From Myxococcus hansupus (GTDB lineage Bacteria; Myxococcota; Myxococcia; Myxococcales; Myxococcaceae), in contig NZ_CP012109.1 of the NCBI RefSeq assembly GCF_000280925.3, positions 4,112,501 to 4,176,500 of the forward strand: a stretch of 64,000 bases of DNA, read 5' to 3'. Positions 7,428-17,096 of the stretch are shown here, piece after piece. The translations under genes were made by a program, and so were the position numbers. Numbering within the stretch: the stretch's first letter is position 1; every line of letters begins with the position of its first letter. The notes beneath the pieces were generated by a model. That model was not told where the DNA came from, searched no databases, and saw only the letters and a program-made list of their open reading frames with translations.

Positions 7428-8912
7428 GTGAATCACGCAGCCTTTCGTCGGCAGTTTCTCCGCAGCTTCGCTTCGCTCGCTTCCGCGATTCCGCTGTTCC
7501 GGCCGGGTTCGTCCCTGCCCGGCTCGACCGCTCCGCTGCTGGGAGCGCCTCCCGCGGATGGGCCCGGGCCCCGGCTCGCCGAGTCCCACGGCAGGCTGCG
7601 TCAGACGCTGGGCGTCTCCGTGATGGAGGGCATGTTCGCGGAGGTCTTCACCGCCTGCGCGGGCGCGACGGTGCTCACCGCCTGGGCCATTGCCCTGAAG
7701 CTGGGCCCCTTCCTGGTGGGCGTGATGACCGCCCTTCCCTTCTTCGCGCAGTTCGTCCAGTTCCCCGCCGCGTGGCTGACGGGCCTGTTCGGACACCGGC
7801 GGGTGGCGCTCACCGCGGTGTTCCTGTCGCGCGTGGTGATGTTTCCCCTGGCCATTCTTCCCTGGCTGGGATTGCCCTTCGAAGGGCAGCAACGCCTGCT
7901 GATGACGGTGGCGGGCGTCTCCGCCGCGCTGAGCGTGGTGGGCAACAACGCCTGGGTGTCGTGGATGGGGGAGCTGGTGCCCCGCGCCATCCGAGGCCGC
8001 TTCTTCGGACGGCGCACCGCGCTCACCACGCTGGCGGGCACCCTGGCCTCGCTCGGCGCGGGGCTCCTGATGGACCGGCTGCGCCCCGAGGGGGGTGTCG
8101 GCGTGGCGCTGCCGCTGCTGGCCTTGGCGTCGTGCATCATGGGCATCGTCACCACCTTGATGATGGCCTCGCAGCATGACCCGGCGCCTCCTGGCACCAC
8201 GCCCCCGCTGGAGCTGAAGGGCGCGCTGGTTCCCTTCAAGGATGACAACGCGCGCCGCGTGCTGACCTACCAGATGGCCTGGAACGCGGCCGTGGGCGTC
8301 TCCGCGCCCTTCTTCGCGCTGCACAGCTTGCAGAACCTCAAGATGACCTTCGTCATCATGGCGCTCCACGCCGCCGCGGTGGCGGGGGTGCGCATCCTGG
8401 CGGCGCCGCTCTGGGGCCGCGCCATTGACCGCTGTGGCGCCCAGCCCGTCCTGATGGCGTGCTCCCTGGGCATCGCCTTCATCCCCGCGCTCTGGCTGCT
8501 GCCCTCCGCGGGCACCCTGTGGCCGCTGCTCTTCGACGTCCTCCTCGCCGGCGCGCTGTGGGGTGGCCACGGCCTGGCCATCTTCGAGCTGCCCCTCGCC
8601 GTCGCCCCTCGGAAGAACCGCCCCTTCTACCTCGCGGCCTTCGCCACCGCGGGCGGCCTGGCCTACGCCGCCGCCGCCGCGCTGGGGGGCGGCATCGCCG
8701 CGGCGCTGCCCACCCACTTCACGCTGGGCGGCCACTCCTGGGTGAACCTGCACGTCCTCTTCGTCCTGTCCTCGGTGGCCCGTCTGGGCGCCGCCCTGCT
8801 GACGGCGCGCATCCTCGAGCCCGGCGTCCGTCCCGCGCGTTCGGTGGGCGCGCTGTTGGAACGCCTGCTGCCTCGCCCAATCGCTGCTCAGCGCACTGCG
8901 TTGGACAAATAA
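7428..8912 (+). CDS. MFS-type permease
   Basis: 494 aa from a GTG start, with about twelve hydrophobic segments in two halves. MEGMFAEVFTACAGATVLTAWAI is the first helix. GLFGHRRVAL and IRGRFFGRRTALT fit the short cytoplasmic loops of MFS transporters, and GRAIDRCG repeats that loop in the second half. The first 55 residues are Pro/Ser-rich and poorly hydrophobic, so a later start is possible. The substrate cannot be predicted. The gene is divergent from the polyprenyl synthase operon. Confidence 0.8.
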   Translation: MNHAAFRRQFLRSFASLASAIPLFRPGSSLPGSTAPLLGAPPADGPGPRLAESHGRLRQTLGVSVMEGMFAEVFTACAGATVLTAWAIALKLGPFLVGVMTALPFFAQFVQFPAAWLTGLFGHRRVALTAVFLSRVVMFPLAILPWLGLPFEGQQRLLMTVAGVSAALSVVGNNAWVSWMGELVPRAIRGRFFGRRTALTTLAGTLASLGAGLLMDRLRPEGGVGVALPLLALASCIMGIVTTLMMASQHDPAPPGTTPPLELKGALVPFKDDNARRVLTYQMAWNAAVGVSAPFFALHSLQNLKMTFVIMALHAAAVAGVRILAAPLWGRAIDRCGAQPVLMACSLGIAFIPALWLLPSAGTLWPLLFDVLLAGALWGGHGLAIFELPLAVAPRKNRPFYLAAFATAGGLAYAAAAALGGGIAAALPTHFTLGGHSWVNLHVLFVLSSVARLGAALLTARILEPGVRPARSVGALLERLLPRPIAAQRTALDK

Positions 8913-9095
8913 CAAACACAAACAATAACAGCGTCAGTGCGGGTCCTACTGCGGGACTGTGCAATTCCTTGGCACCAAAGCAGATCTTTCCAGGATAGCT
9001 GGTGATTTGCCTTTTTCACGCAAAGTGTGTTTTCTGCCGCGCCAGTACCGTCCCCTTTCGAGGGGCGCGGTCAACCCGCAGCGCAGGAGCACGAC

Positions 9096-11189
9096 ATGTC
9101 CTCAGGTCCTTACCGAAGGCGCCTTTTTCATGCGGTGTTTCTCATGGGAACCCTTTCGGGTTCTGCGGCAATGGCAGTCAACTCGCAGCATGACGAACAC
9201 CGCAATTTCGACGCACGCGACGCGTACAATGCCCAGGCGAAGTTTGGCGTTTCCCGCGCGCAGTCGGCCAGCCAGACGGCCCTGCGACAGGCCGTCCCTG
9301 GCCTCCTGGTGGAGTTCGACGAGTCCAACGGCCTGGTGCGTTCGCTGACCAATCCGGTGGGCGCGCTGTCCGGCCCCAGCAGCGGAGACCCGCTGGCCAT
9401 TGGCCTCGACTTCGTCCAGAAGCACCGCGATGCGTTCGGGCTGAGCCTGAACGACCTCGCGAACCTCGAGGTCACGGACCGCGTCTTCTCGAAGCTCAGC
9501 GGCATCACCAACCTGTACCTGCGCCAGACGTTCAAGGGCGTGCCCGTCTACAACGCGCAGCTCCAGATCAACGTGGGCCGTGATGGCAGCGTGCTCAGCG
9601 TGCACAGCGACTTCCTCCCGTCGCTGGAGTCCGCGATCGCCGGCACCACGCCGCGCCTGGGCGCCGCCGAGGCGGTGGCCGGCGTGGCCAAGCACCTGGG
9701 CGTGCGGCTCGCGACGGCGCCCCAGTCCCTGAAGGCGGCGGAAGGCGCGCGCCAGCTCACGCGCGTCGCGGTGGAGGGCCTGTCCTCCGAGCCCATCGAC
9801 GCGGAGCTGGCCGTGCTGCCGGTCCGCGTGGGCGAGGCGCGCCTGGTGTGGCGCTTCCAGGTCCACACGCTCGACAGCGACCACGCCTATGACCTGACGG
9901 TGGACGCGCAGACGGGCAAGGTCTGGACGCGCTTCGACTGGGTGGCCGCGGACTCCTACCGCGTCTATCCCATGCCGGTGGAGAGCCCCATCCACACGAC
10001 GCCGCTGCCTCCCGCGGACGGCCGCGTGCTGGTCAACAACCCCGCCAACGCCACGGCCTCGCCCTACGGCTGGCACGACACCAACGGCGTCGCCGGGGCG
10101 GAGTACACCATCCCGCGCGGCAACAACGTCCACGCCTACGTGGACGCCAGCAACACGGGTCAGCCGCCCGCCACGCAGCCCAACTGCGGCGCGACGCTCA
10201 ACTGCGACTTCCCCATCAACCTCACGGCCGCGCCGTCCACGTACGTCCCCGCGGCTGTCACGAACCTCTTCTACTGGAACAACATCATCCACGACGTCCA
10301 CTACCAGTACGGCTTCGACGAGCGTTCCGGTAACTTCCAGGTGAACAACTACGGCCGTGGCGGCGTCGGCAACGACGACGTGCGCGCCGAGGCCCAGGAT
10401 GGTGGCGGCCGCAACAACGCCAACTTCCTCACCCCGCCGGACGGCCAGCGTCCGCGCATGCAGATGTACATCTGGAACACCGTGACGCCGAACCGCGACG
10501 GTGACCTCGACGCGGGCATCATCGTCCACGAGTACGGCCATGGCATCTCCAACCGCCTGGTCGGTGGCCCCAGCAACGTGTCGTGCCTGAGCAACCGCCA
10601 GCAGCCGGGCGAGGGCATCAGCGACTTCCTGTCGCTCTTCTACACCGCGCGCGCGACGGACACCGGTCCGCAGGGCCGCGGCGTGGGCACGTACGCGCTG
10701 AACCAGCCCACCACCGGCGTGGGCATCCGGCCCCAGCGCTACAGCACCAGCCCCTCCGTCAACACCTGGACCTACGCCAGCATCAACGGCCAGGCCGTTC
10801 CGCACGGCGTGGGCGCGGTGTTCGCGCAGGGCATGTGGGAGGCGTACTGGGCGCTCGTCGACGCGCACGGCTTCGACGCCAACCTCTACAACGCCACGGG
10901 CAACGCGGGTAACCAGCGCATGATGCTGTACTTCACGCAGGGCCTGAAGAACACGCCGTGCAGCCCCACCTTCACCCAGGTGCGTGACGGCATCATCACC
11001 GCGGCCACGGCCCTGCACGGCGGCGTGGACGTCTGCCGCCTGTGGCAGGCCTTCGCCGCGTTCGGTCTGGGCACCAACGCCGTCTCCGGTGGCTCCGGCA
11101 GCACCGCGCCCACCAACGGCTTCGCGGTCCCCACCGCGTGCGTGTCCCTCGCTCCGTCGAGCGCCGCTCCGGCCGACGTGACGTTGTAG
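9096..11189 (+). CDS. Secreted M36-family (fungalysin-type) metalloprotease
   Basis: 697 aa. The ATG at 9096 has AGGAG 6 nt upstream and starts a signal peptide (YRRRLFHAVFLMGTLSG). The N-terminal third is a propeptide with an FTP-like inhibitory segment (YLRQTFKGVPVYNAQLQI). The catalytic domain has the zinc motif HEYGHG at about residue 478 and the downstream Glu ligand in GEGISDF at about 506, as in peptidase family M36. It is probably an extracellular, broad-specificity protease used in predation or nutrition. The mature enzyme should be about 50 kDa. Confidence 0.9.
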   Translation: MSSGPYRRRLFHAVFLMGTLSGSAAMAVNSQHDEHRNFDARDAYNAQAKFGVSRAQSASQTALRQAVPGLLVEFDESNGLVRSLTNPVGALSGPSSGDPLAIGLDFVQKHRDAFGLSLNDLANLEVTDRVFSKLSGITNLYLRQTFKGVPVYNAQLQINVGRDGSVLSVHSDFLPSLESAIAGTTPRLGAAEAVAGVAKHLGVRLATAPQSLKAAEGARQLTRVAVEGLSSEPIDAELAVLPVRVGEARLVWRFQVHTLDSDHAYDLTVDAQTGKVWTRFDWVAADSYRVYPMPVESPIHTTPLPPADGRVLVNNPANATASPYGWHDTNGVAGAEYTIPRGNNVHAYVDASNTGQPPATQPNCGATLNCDFPINLTAAPSTYVPAAVTNLFYWNNIIHDVHYQYGFDERSGNFQVNNYGRGGVGNDDVRAEAQDGGGRNNANFLTPPDGQRPRMQMYIWNTVTPNRDGDLDAGIIVHEYGHGISNRLVGGPSNVSCLSNRQQPGEGISDFLSLFYTARATDTGPQGRGVGTYALNQPTTGVGIRPQRYSTSPSVNTWTYASINGQAVPHGVGAVFAQGMWEAYWALVDAHGFDANLYNATGNAGNQRMMLYFTQGLKNTPCSPTFTQVRDGIITAATALHGGVDVCRLWQAFAAFGLGTNAVSGGSGSTAPTNGFAVPTACVSLAPSSAAPADVTL

Positions 11190-11202
11190 TCTGACTCCAG
11201 GT

Positions 11203-11234
11203 CAGGCCGGAGCGGATACCCGCGCTCCGGCCTG
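11203..11234 (+). terminator. Intrinsic-type hairpin after M36 protease
   Basis: Perfect 12-bp stem CAGGCCGGAGCG / CGCTCCGGCCTG with an 8-nt loop, 13 nt after the protease stop. No T-tract follows. Confidence 0.7.
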
Positions 11235-11336
11235 GCCGTACCACCGCCGCAGCCGCGCATCGCCCTCCCGTCGCGAGCCGCATTGGCGCCACGAGAAGCA
11301 TTACGCCCAGCGCGCCATGAGGTATCACCCCGTGCG

Positions 11337-11849
11337 ATGCGCACTCGCACCGCGTGGAGCCTGCTGTGGCTGCTTGGCCTTTCGCCGCTGACCGGGGCAT
11401 GCAAGCGCGAGCCGCCTCCCGCCTATGTCCGGCTCCAGGGGACCGCACCCGCGCTCGCCGAGATGCCGGCATCCCGCGCGCTGCTCGTCGTCTTCTGGGC
11501 GTCCTGGTGCCCGCCCTGCGTCGAGGAAACGCCCCAGCTCCTCGCCCTGGCCAAGGCGCCGCCCAAGGGCCTCCAGATCGCCGTCATCAGCCATGACGAG
11601 ACGCCTCAAGCCGTGGAGTCCTTCTTCCAGGGGCCACCGCCAGCGTCGCTCCACCTCCGCCTCGACCTGGACCAACGCGTGGGTGGCGCCTTCGGCGTGG
11701 ACCAGCTCCCCGTCAGCTTCCTCATCGTCGACGGGCGCCTGGTCGCCCGCTTCTCGGGCCCTCGGGGCTGGGATGCGCGAGAGATGCGCCGCCTGTTGGA
11801 GAAGTTGATTCGCGAAACCCCAGGACCGGCGTCCGGTGCGCCGGATTGA
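11337..11849 (+). CDS. TlpA-like thioredoxin-fold lipoprotein
   Basis: 170 aa. The lipoprotein signal ends in LTGAC. The thioredoxin active site is FWASWCPPCVEETPQL, and the cis-Pro loop is QLPVSFLIVDG. This is the TlpA/ResA type of periplasmic thiol-disulfide oxidoreductase. It sits 35 nt before the metal-efflux cluster and may be its first gene, keeping the Cys-rich metal-binding proteins downstream reduced. That link is inference from position. Confidence 0.85.
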   Translation: MRTRTAWSLLWLLGLSPLTGACKREPPPAYVRLQGTAPALAEMPASRALLVVFWASWCPPCVEETPQLLALAKAPPKGLQIAVISHDETPQAVESFFQGPPPASLHLRLDLDQRVGGAFGVDQLPVSFLIVDGRLVARFSGPRGWDAREMRRLLEKLIRETPGPASGAPD

Positions 11850-11884
11850 CACCCCCTCGACTCCTTTTGTAAGCCGCATCCTGG

Positions 11885-12187
11885 ATGCAGTCCCTTCTGC
11901 GACTCCTCGCGGTGCTCCTGGTCCTGATGACCGGCGGCGTCTTCCAGACGCTGGCCTTGGCGTCGGATGAGCACTCGGATTGCGCGGACGAAGTCACCGA
12001 CGACTGCGAGGACTGCTCGCCCAACTGCGTGCTGTGTGTGTGCTGTCCGCTGAGGGCCGCCCCAGGCCCCACGGTGCCCACCGCCCAGGTGATGCTCCCG
12101 CCCCGGCCGTTGCCAGTCCCCTCGCGCGTGACGGAGCCAACGCTCTCCGGCGTGGGGTTCGACATCTTCCAACCCCCCAGAGCCTGA
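11885..12187 (+). CDS. Small Cys-rich exported protein of metal cluster
   Basis: 100 aa. An N-terminal hydrophobic signal (LLRLLAVLLVLMTGGVF) is followed by an acidic Cys cluster: CADEVTDDCEDC, then CVLCVCC. The tail is Pro-rich. The spacing of thiols and carboxylates suggests binding of soft or divalent metal ions in the periplasm. I know no named family. It lies first in the run leading to the RND pump genes. Confidence 0.7.
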   Translation: MQSLLRLLAVLLVLMTGGVFQTLALASDEHSDCADEVTDDCEDCSPNCVLCVCCPLRAAPGPTVPTAQVMLPPRPLPVPSRVTEPTLSGVGFDIFQPPRA

Positions 12188-12333
12188 CACCGCCCTTCAC
12201 GGGAGACGTGTGTCTTGCGAAGCCCGTGGCCGGACGTGTGCGCACGTCCGCCCGCGCCCCGTCCCATCTTCCCGCGCACCTTCGCGCGGGCCATCACCGC
12301 CGTGGGCTCGCGCCCCGGCAGGAGCGCTTCATC

Positions 12334-12603
12334 ATGCACTCGCTGCGTTCGCTGTCCGTCGTCCTGTCCCTGTTCGCCGCCCCCGTCCTGGCCGAGACGC
12401 CCAAGCCCGCCCCCCAGGCCCAGACGTCCGAGGCCGAGAGGCCGCGCTGTGAGCACGGCGTCCAGAAGACCCTGTGCGCCCGCTGCAACCCGAAGCTGGC
12501 CCCCGTCTTCAAGGCCAAGAAGGACTGGTGCCCCGAGCACGCGCGGCCCGAATCCCAGTGCGTCCTCTGCAACCCAGAACTCGCAGAGAAGGGTGTGAAG
12601 TAG
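12334..12603 (+). CDS. Periplasmic CEH/CNP-motif putative metal-binding protein
   Basis: 89 aa with a cleavable signal (AAPVLA) and GGAG 9 nt before the start. The mature part carries two copies of a motif: CEHGVQKTLCARCNPKL and CPEHARPESQCVLCNPEL, i.e. C-(x)EH-x5-C-x2-CNP. Six Cys and two His strongly suggest metal coordination. The same two-copy domain is fused to the N-terminus of the next protein, an RND adaptor, so this may be a free metallochaperone handing ions to the pump. The gene ends directly before the adaptor start. Confidence 0.75.
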   Translation: MHSLRSLSVVLSLFAAPVLAETPKPAPQAQTSEAERPRCEHGVQKTLCARCNPKLAPVFKAKKDWCPEHARPESQCVLCNPELAEKGVK

Positions 12604-13971
12604 ATGCGCGCCTCCCGAGCCGGCCCGTGTGTCCTGGCGGTGCTGCTGGCACTGATCACCGCCCGTTGCAGCCAACAAGCAACGCCCCCCACGCAGAAGG
12701 CACCGTCATCGCCGCCAGCCGCCTCGGGAGGCGCCCCCACGCTGTGCGAGCACCGCGTCCCCGCGGAGCTGTGTACCCGCTGCAACCCCGACCTCGTCGA
12801 CGTCTACAAGGACCAGGGCGACTGGTGCGGCGAGCACGGCGTCCCTGAATCCCAGTGCTTCCAATGCAACCCGGGCCTCACCTTCACGGCCCAGCCCTCC
12901 GCGTTCCCGGAGCCAGGCACGCGCGTCCGCCTGGCCTCCGCCGAAACGGCCCGCGAGGCAGGCATCCAGACGCACCGCGTGCGGAAGCGGCCCTTTGCCC
13001 GGACCCTGGACGTCGTCGGCCAGCTCGACTTCAACCAGAACCGCCTGGCGCAACTGGCCGCGCGCAGTGAGGCGCTGATCACCGACGTCCGAGCGGATGT
13101 CGGTGACGAGGTGAAGGCGGGACAGCCCCTCGTGCTCGTCACGTCGGGGACGGTGGGCGCGGACCAGGGGCGATTGTCGGCGGCGCAGTCGCGGCTGTCC
13201 GTGGCGCGCTCGGCGCTCGAACGGGAGCAGAAGCTGGCCGCGAGCGGCATCAGCGCCCGAAAGGACGTCGAAGCCGCCGAGGCGGAGGTCGCCGCGGCCG
13301 ATGCCGAGCGCAACGCAGCACGCGCGGCCCTGTCCGCCGCGGGGGCCAGTCTCCATGGCAACCAAGGCACCTATGCGCTGTCCGCCCCCTTCGCCGGCAC
13401 GGTGGTGGCGCGCGATGCCGTCGCCGGACGCTACGCCGCCTCGGGCCAGGCGCTCATCCACATCGCGGACTTGAGCACGATGTGGGCCCTGCTGGAGATC
13501 CCCGAGGCGGACGCGGTCCAGGTGCGCGCGGGGCAACGCGTGAGCCTCGCGTTCGACGGCCAGCCCGGGCAGACACGGGACGCCACGCTCACCCGCATCG
13601 GCGCCTCGGTGGACCGGGCCTCGCGCACGGTGCGCGCCCGTGTCGAGCTACCCAATCCGGACGGAGCCCTCAAGGCCGGGCTCTTCCTCCAGGCCCGCAT
13701 CCAACTCGCCGCCGAGCATGAAGCCGTGATGGTCCCCCACGCCGCCATCCAGCGCGCCCAGGGCACGACGCTCGTGTTCGTCAGGAAGAAGCCAGGACTC
13801 TACGAGCCCGTCGTGGTGGCGCTGGGCGCCAGCACGCGTGAGGAGGTGGAGGTCCTCCAGGGCCTCGCGGAGGGCGCGGAGGTCGTCACCACCGGCGCCT
13901 TCCTGCTCAAGACGGAGATCCTCAAGGACTCCATTGGCGCGGGCTGCTGCGAAACCTCGGGGGATGAGTAG
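12604..13971 (+). CDS. RND efflux periplasmic adaptor with CEH/CNP domain (CzcB/CusB-like)
   Basis: 455 aa. A signal region is followed at about residues 47-95 by the two-copy CEH...CNP domain. The membrane-fusion-protein core follows: LITDVRADVGDEVKAGQPLV (lipoyl half), an Ala-rich alpha-hairpin, TYALSAPFAGTVVARDAVAG (second lipoyl half), then the beta-barrel SLAFDGQPGQTRDATLTRIG. It links the inner-membrane pump encoded 5 nt downstream with an outer-membrane channel. Fusion of the Cys/His domain suggests direct metal capture at the adaptor. Confidence 0.88.
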   Translation: MRASRAGPCVLAVLLALITARCSQQATPPTQKAPSSPPAASGGAPTLCEHRVPAELCTRCNPDLVDVYKDQGDWCGEHGVPESQCFQCNPGLTFTAQPSAFPEPGTRVRLASAETAREAGIQTHRVRKRPFARTLDVVGQLDFNQNRLAQLAARSEALITDVRADVGDEVKAGQPLVLVTSGTVGADQGRLSAAQSRLSVARSALEREQKLAASGISARKDVEAAEAEVAAADAERNAARAALSAAGASLHGNQGTYALSAPFAGTVVARDAVAGRYAASGQALIHIADLSTMWALLEIPEADAVQVRAGQRVSLAFDGQPGQTRDATLTRIGASVDRASRTVRARVELPNPDGALKAGLFLQARIQLAAEHEAVMVPHAAIQRAQGTTLVFVRKKPGLYEPVVVALGASTREEVEVLQGLAEGAEVVTTGAFLLKTEILKDSIGAGCCETSGDE

Positions 13972-13976
13972 CCACC

Positions 13977-16900
13977 ATGCTCACCCGGGTCATCGAATGG
14001 TCCTTGTCCCACCGTGGGGCGGTCCTCGTGGCGACGGCGGCCCTCGTCATCTCGGGGCTGCTCGCCTTCCGCGCCCTGCCCATCGACGCGCTCCCCGACA
14101 CCACACCCACCCAGGTCCAGGTCAACACCGTCGCGCCGGCGCTCACGCCCATTGAAGTGGAGCGACAGCTCACGGTCCCCGTCGAGCAGGCGCTCGCGGG
14201 CCTCCCCCGCGTCAGCGAGCTGCGCTCCCTCTCCAAGTTCGGCCTCTCCCAGGTCACCCTCCAGTTCGAGGACGGCACGGACCTGTGGTTCGCGCGGCAG
14301 CGGGTGGCCGAACGGCTGGGCCGCGTGCAACTGCCCGCGGGCATCGCGCCGCCCTCGCTCGGGCCCGAAGCCACGGGACTGGGCGAGGTCTTCCACTACC
14401 TGGTCAAGAGCCGGACGAAGCGGCTCGAGGAGCTGCGCACCCTGCATGACTGGGTCATCGCGCCGCAGCTCCGAAGCGTGCCCGGCGTGGCGGAGGTGAA
14501 CGCGTGGGGCGGCGAGGAGAAGCAGTGGCACGTCATCGTCGACCCGCGCCGCTTGCAGCAGTTCAACCTCTCCCTGGGAGACATCTACCGGGCGCTGGAG
14601 GACAACAACGCCAACGTCGGAGGAGGCGTCCTGGAGCGAGGCGGCACGGCGACACTCGTGATGGGCGTCGGGCGACTCACGGACGGCGGCTCCATCGAAG
14701 ACGTGGTCATCGCGGCGCGCCAGGGCGTCCCCGTGCGCATCCGAGACGTGGCCCGCGTCGAGGTGGGCCATGAAATCCGGCGGGGCGCCACCACCGCGGA
14801 TGGCGAAGGCGAGGTGGTCCTGGGGCTGGGCTTCATGCGCGTGGGCGAAAACTCCCACACAGTGACGCAGGCGCTTGCCCAGCGCCTGGAGGACATCACC
14901 CGGCGGCTGCCCGCGGACGTCAACGTCGAGCCCGTCTACCAGCGCACCGAGCTGGTGGACCTCGTGCTGCGCACCGTGCGCACCAACCTGCTGGAAGGCG
15001 CGCTGCTCGTCATCGCGGTGCTCTTCGTGTTCCTGGGCAACTGGCGCGCGGGCCTCATCGTGGCCGCGGCCATCCCCCTGTCCCTGCTGTTCGCCTTCAA
15101 CGCGATGCTGCGCTTCGGCATCGCGGGCACGCTCATGTCGTTGGGCGCCATCGACTTCGGGCTCGTCGTCGACTCATCCGTCATCCTGGTGGAGAACGCG
15201 GAGCGGCGGCTCTCCGAGGCCCGGGACGGACGCTCGCTGCTGGAGGTGGTGCGCGACGCCGCGGTCGAGGTGCGCAAACCCACGCTCTTCGGTGAGCTCA
15301 TCATCATGGTGGTGTATCTGCCCATCCTCGCCCTGGAGGGTGTGGAGGGAAAGCTGTTCCGCCCCATGGCGCTCACCGTCATCTTCGCGCTGCTGGGCAG
15401 TGCGCTGCTGTCCATGACGCTGATGCCGGTGCTGGCCTCCTTCGCGCTGAAGCGTGGCGGCGGCGCGCATCCCGAGCCCAGGCTCGTGCGCTGGCTCCAG
15501 CGCGCCTACCGGCCCCTCCTGGAATGGGCGCTGGCCCACGCGCGGCTCATCCTGACCACCGCCGTGCTCCTCGTCGTGGCCGCCGCTGTCGCCGCCACGC
15601 GCCTGGGCAGCGAGTTCGTCCCCCGCCTGTCCGAAGGCACGCTCGTCATCAACACGGTGCGGCTGGCGGAAGTCTCCCTCACCGAGTCCATCCGGTATGG
15701 CACGCAGATCGAGCAGGTGTTGCGCGACCGGTTCCCGGACGAAGTCCAACGCGTGTGGACGCGCACCGGCACGGCGGAGGTGGCCACGGACCCCATGGGC
15801 ATCGAGCTGTCCGACGTCTTCATCACCCTCAAGCCCCGGGGCGAATGGAAGCGCGCCAGCACCCAGGAGGAGCTGGTGAACGAAATGAAGGCCGAGCTGG
15901 CGGACCTCCCGGGTATGCGCATGGCCTTCCTCCAACCCATTGAAATGCGCGTCAACGAGATGATCGCGGGCGTGCGCAGTGACGTGGGCATCAAGCTCTT
16001 CGGCGACGACCTGGAGCTGCTCAAGACCAAGGCCCGCGAACTGGAGGCGCTGGTCCGCGGCGTCCCCGGCGCCGCGGACGTCACGGTGGAACAGGTGACG
16101 GGCCAGCCCGTGCTGGAAATCACGGTGGACCGGGCCGCGGTGGCCCGCTACGGCATCCCCACCCGCTCTGTCCTCGACGTCGTGGAGGCGGTGGGCACCC
16201 GCATCGTCGGCGAGGTGCGCGAGGGCGAGCGGCGCTTCGACCTCGCCGTGCGCCTCTCCGAGGAGTACCGCCAGGACCCCGCGAAGCTCGCCACCATCCC
16301 CGTGGACGCCCCCGGCGGCGAGCGCGTGCCGCTGGGACGACTGGCGACCCTGCAGGAGACGTCCGGCCCCACCACCATCCAACGGGAGTGGGGACAGCGG
16401 CGGCTGGTCATCCAGGCCAACGTGCGAGATCGCGACCTGGGGGGCTTCGTCGCGGAGGTCCGCCGCACGCTCGACGAGAAGCTGGAGCTGCCCGAAGGCT
16501 ACTTCCTTCGCTACGGCGGCCAGTTCGAGCACCTCGAACGCGCCCGGGCGCGACTGAGCATCGTGGTGCCCGTCGCCTTGGCGCTCATCTTCCTGTTGCT
16601 CTACATCACCTACCAGCGCGTCCTGGACGCCGTGCGCATCTTCGCGGGTGTTCCCTTCGCGCTCGTGGGGGGTGTGCTCGCGCTCTACGCTCGGGGCTTG
16701 CCCTTCTCCATCTCCGCCGCCGTCGGCTTCATCGCCCTCTCCGGCGTGTCCGTCCTGGGGGACATGGTGCTCGTCTCCCGGGTGCGAAGTCTGCTGGAGC
16801 AGGGGTGGGAGTTGGGCGACGCCCTCCGCCAGGCGGCCGTGTCCCGCCTGCGCCCCGTCTTGATGACCGCGGCGGTGGCCGCCATCGGCTTCGTGCCCAT

Positions 16901-17096
16901 GGCCCTCAACACGGGCGTTGGCGCGGAGGTCCAACGCCCGCTGGCTACGGTTGTCATTGGCGGCGTCCTGTCGTCCACCCTGCTCACCCTGCTGGTGCTC
17001 CCGGTCCTCTATTCCGTCTTCGGCGCCAGGCAGCCCACACCCATGGACTCAGGCGTCTTGCACTCCCCCGCCAACGGCATTACGAAGGCATCGTGA
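13977..17096 (+). CDS. Heavy-metal RND pump, CzcA/CusA family (first copy)
   Basis: 1039 aa, full length, with N-terminal TM1, a large periplasmic loop, TM2-6, a second loop and TM7-12. The proton-relay region is AIDFGLVVDSSVILVEN, with D393, D399 and E406 matching the spacing of the essential Asp/Asp/Glu of CzcA. It exports metal cations driven by protons. The DSS variant of the motif differs from the DGA of the second pump (20250-23357), so the two may prefer different ions. It shares TGATG with the next small gene (1-nt overlap). Confidence 0.92.
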   Translation: MLTRVIEWSLSHRGAVLVATAALVISGLLAFRALPIDALPDTTPTQVQVNTVAPALTPIEVERQLTVPVEQALAGLPRVSELRSLSKFGLSQVTLQFEDGTDLWFARQRVAERLGRVQLPAGIAPPSLGPEATGLGEVFHYLVKSRTKRLEELRTLHDWVIAPQLRSVPGVAEVNAWGGEEKQWHVIVDPRRLQQFNLSLGDIYRALEDNNANVGGGVLERGGTATLVMGVGRLTDGGSIEDVVIAARQGVPVRIRDVARVEVGHEIRRGATTADGEGEVVLGLGFMRVGENSHTVTQALAQRLEDITRRLPADVNVEPVYQRTELVDLVLRTVRTNLLEGALLVIAVLFVFLGNWRAGLIVAAAIPLSLLFAFNAMLRFGIAGTLMSLGAIDFGLVVDSSVILVENAERRLSEARDGRSLLEVVRDAAVEVRKPTLFGELIIMVVYLPILALEGVEGKLFRPMALTVIFALLGSALLSMTLMPVLASFALKRGGGAHPEPRLVRWLQRAYRPLLEWALAHARLILTTAVLLVVAAAVAATRLGSEFVPRLSEGTLVINTVRLAEVSLTESIRYGTQIEQVLRDRFPDEVQRVWTRTGTAEVATDPMGIELSDVFITLKPRGEWKRASTQEELVNEMKAELADLPGMRMAFLQPIEMRVNEMIAGVRSDVGIKLFGDDLELLKTKARELEALVRGVPGAADVTVEQVTGQPVLEITVDRAAVARYGIPTRSVLDVVEAVGTRIVGEVREGERRFDLAVRLSEEYRQDPAKLATIPVDAPGGERVPLGRLATLQETSGPTTIQREWGQRRLVIQANVRDRDLGGFVAEVRRTLDEKLELPEGYFLRYGGQFEHLERARARLSIVVPVALALIFLLLYITYQRVLDAVRIFAGVPFALVGGVLALYARGLPFSISAAVGFIALSGVSVLGDMVLVSRVRSLLEQGWELGDALRQAAVSRLRPVLMTAAVAAIGFVPMALNTGVGAEVQRPLATVVIGGVLSSTLLTLLVLPVLYSVFGARQPTPMDSGVLHSPANGITKAS

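Noticed and set aside
6245..8179. Plus-strand open frame of 644 codons
   Set aside because: It runs antisense to the polyprenyl synthase gene and out of frame with the MFS gene; composition is Arg/His/Gly-rich and no motif is visible.
9102..11018. Minus-strand open frame of 638 codons opposite the M36 protease
   Set aside because: The plus strand encodes a complete M36 protease with active-site motifs; the antisense frame is low-complexity Val/Arg/Gly.
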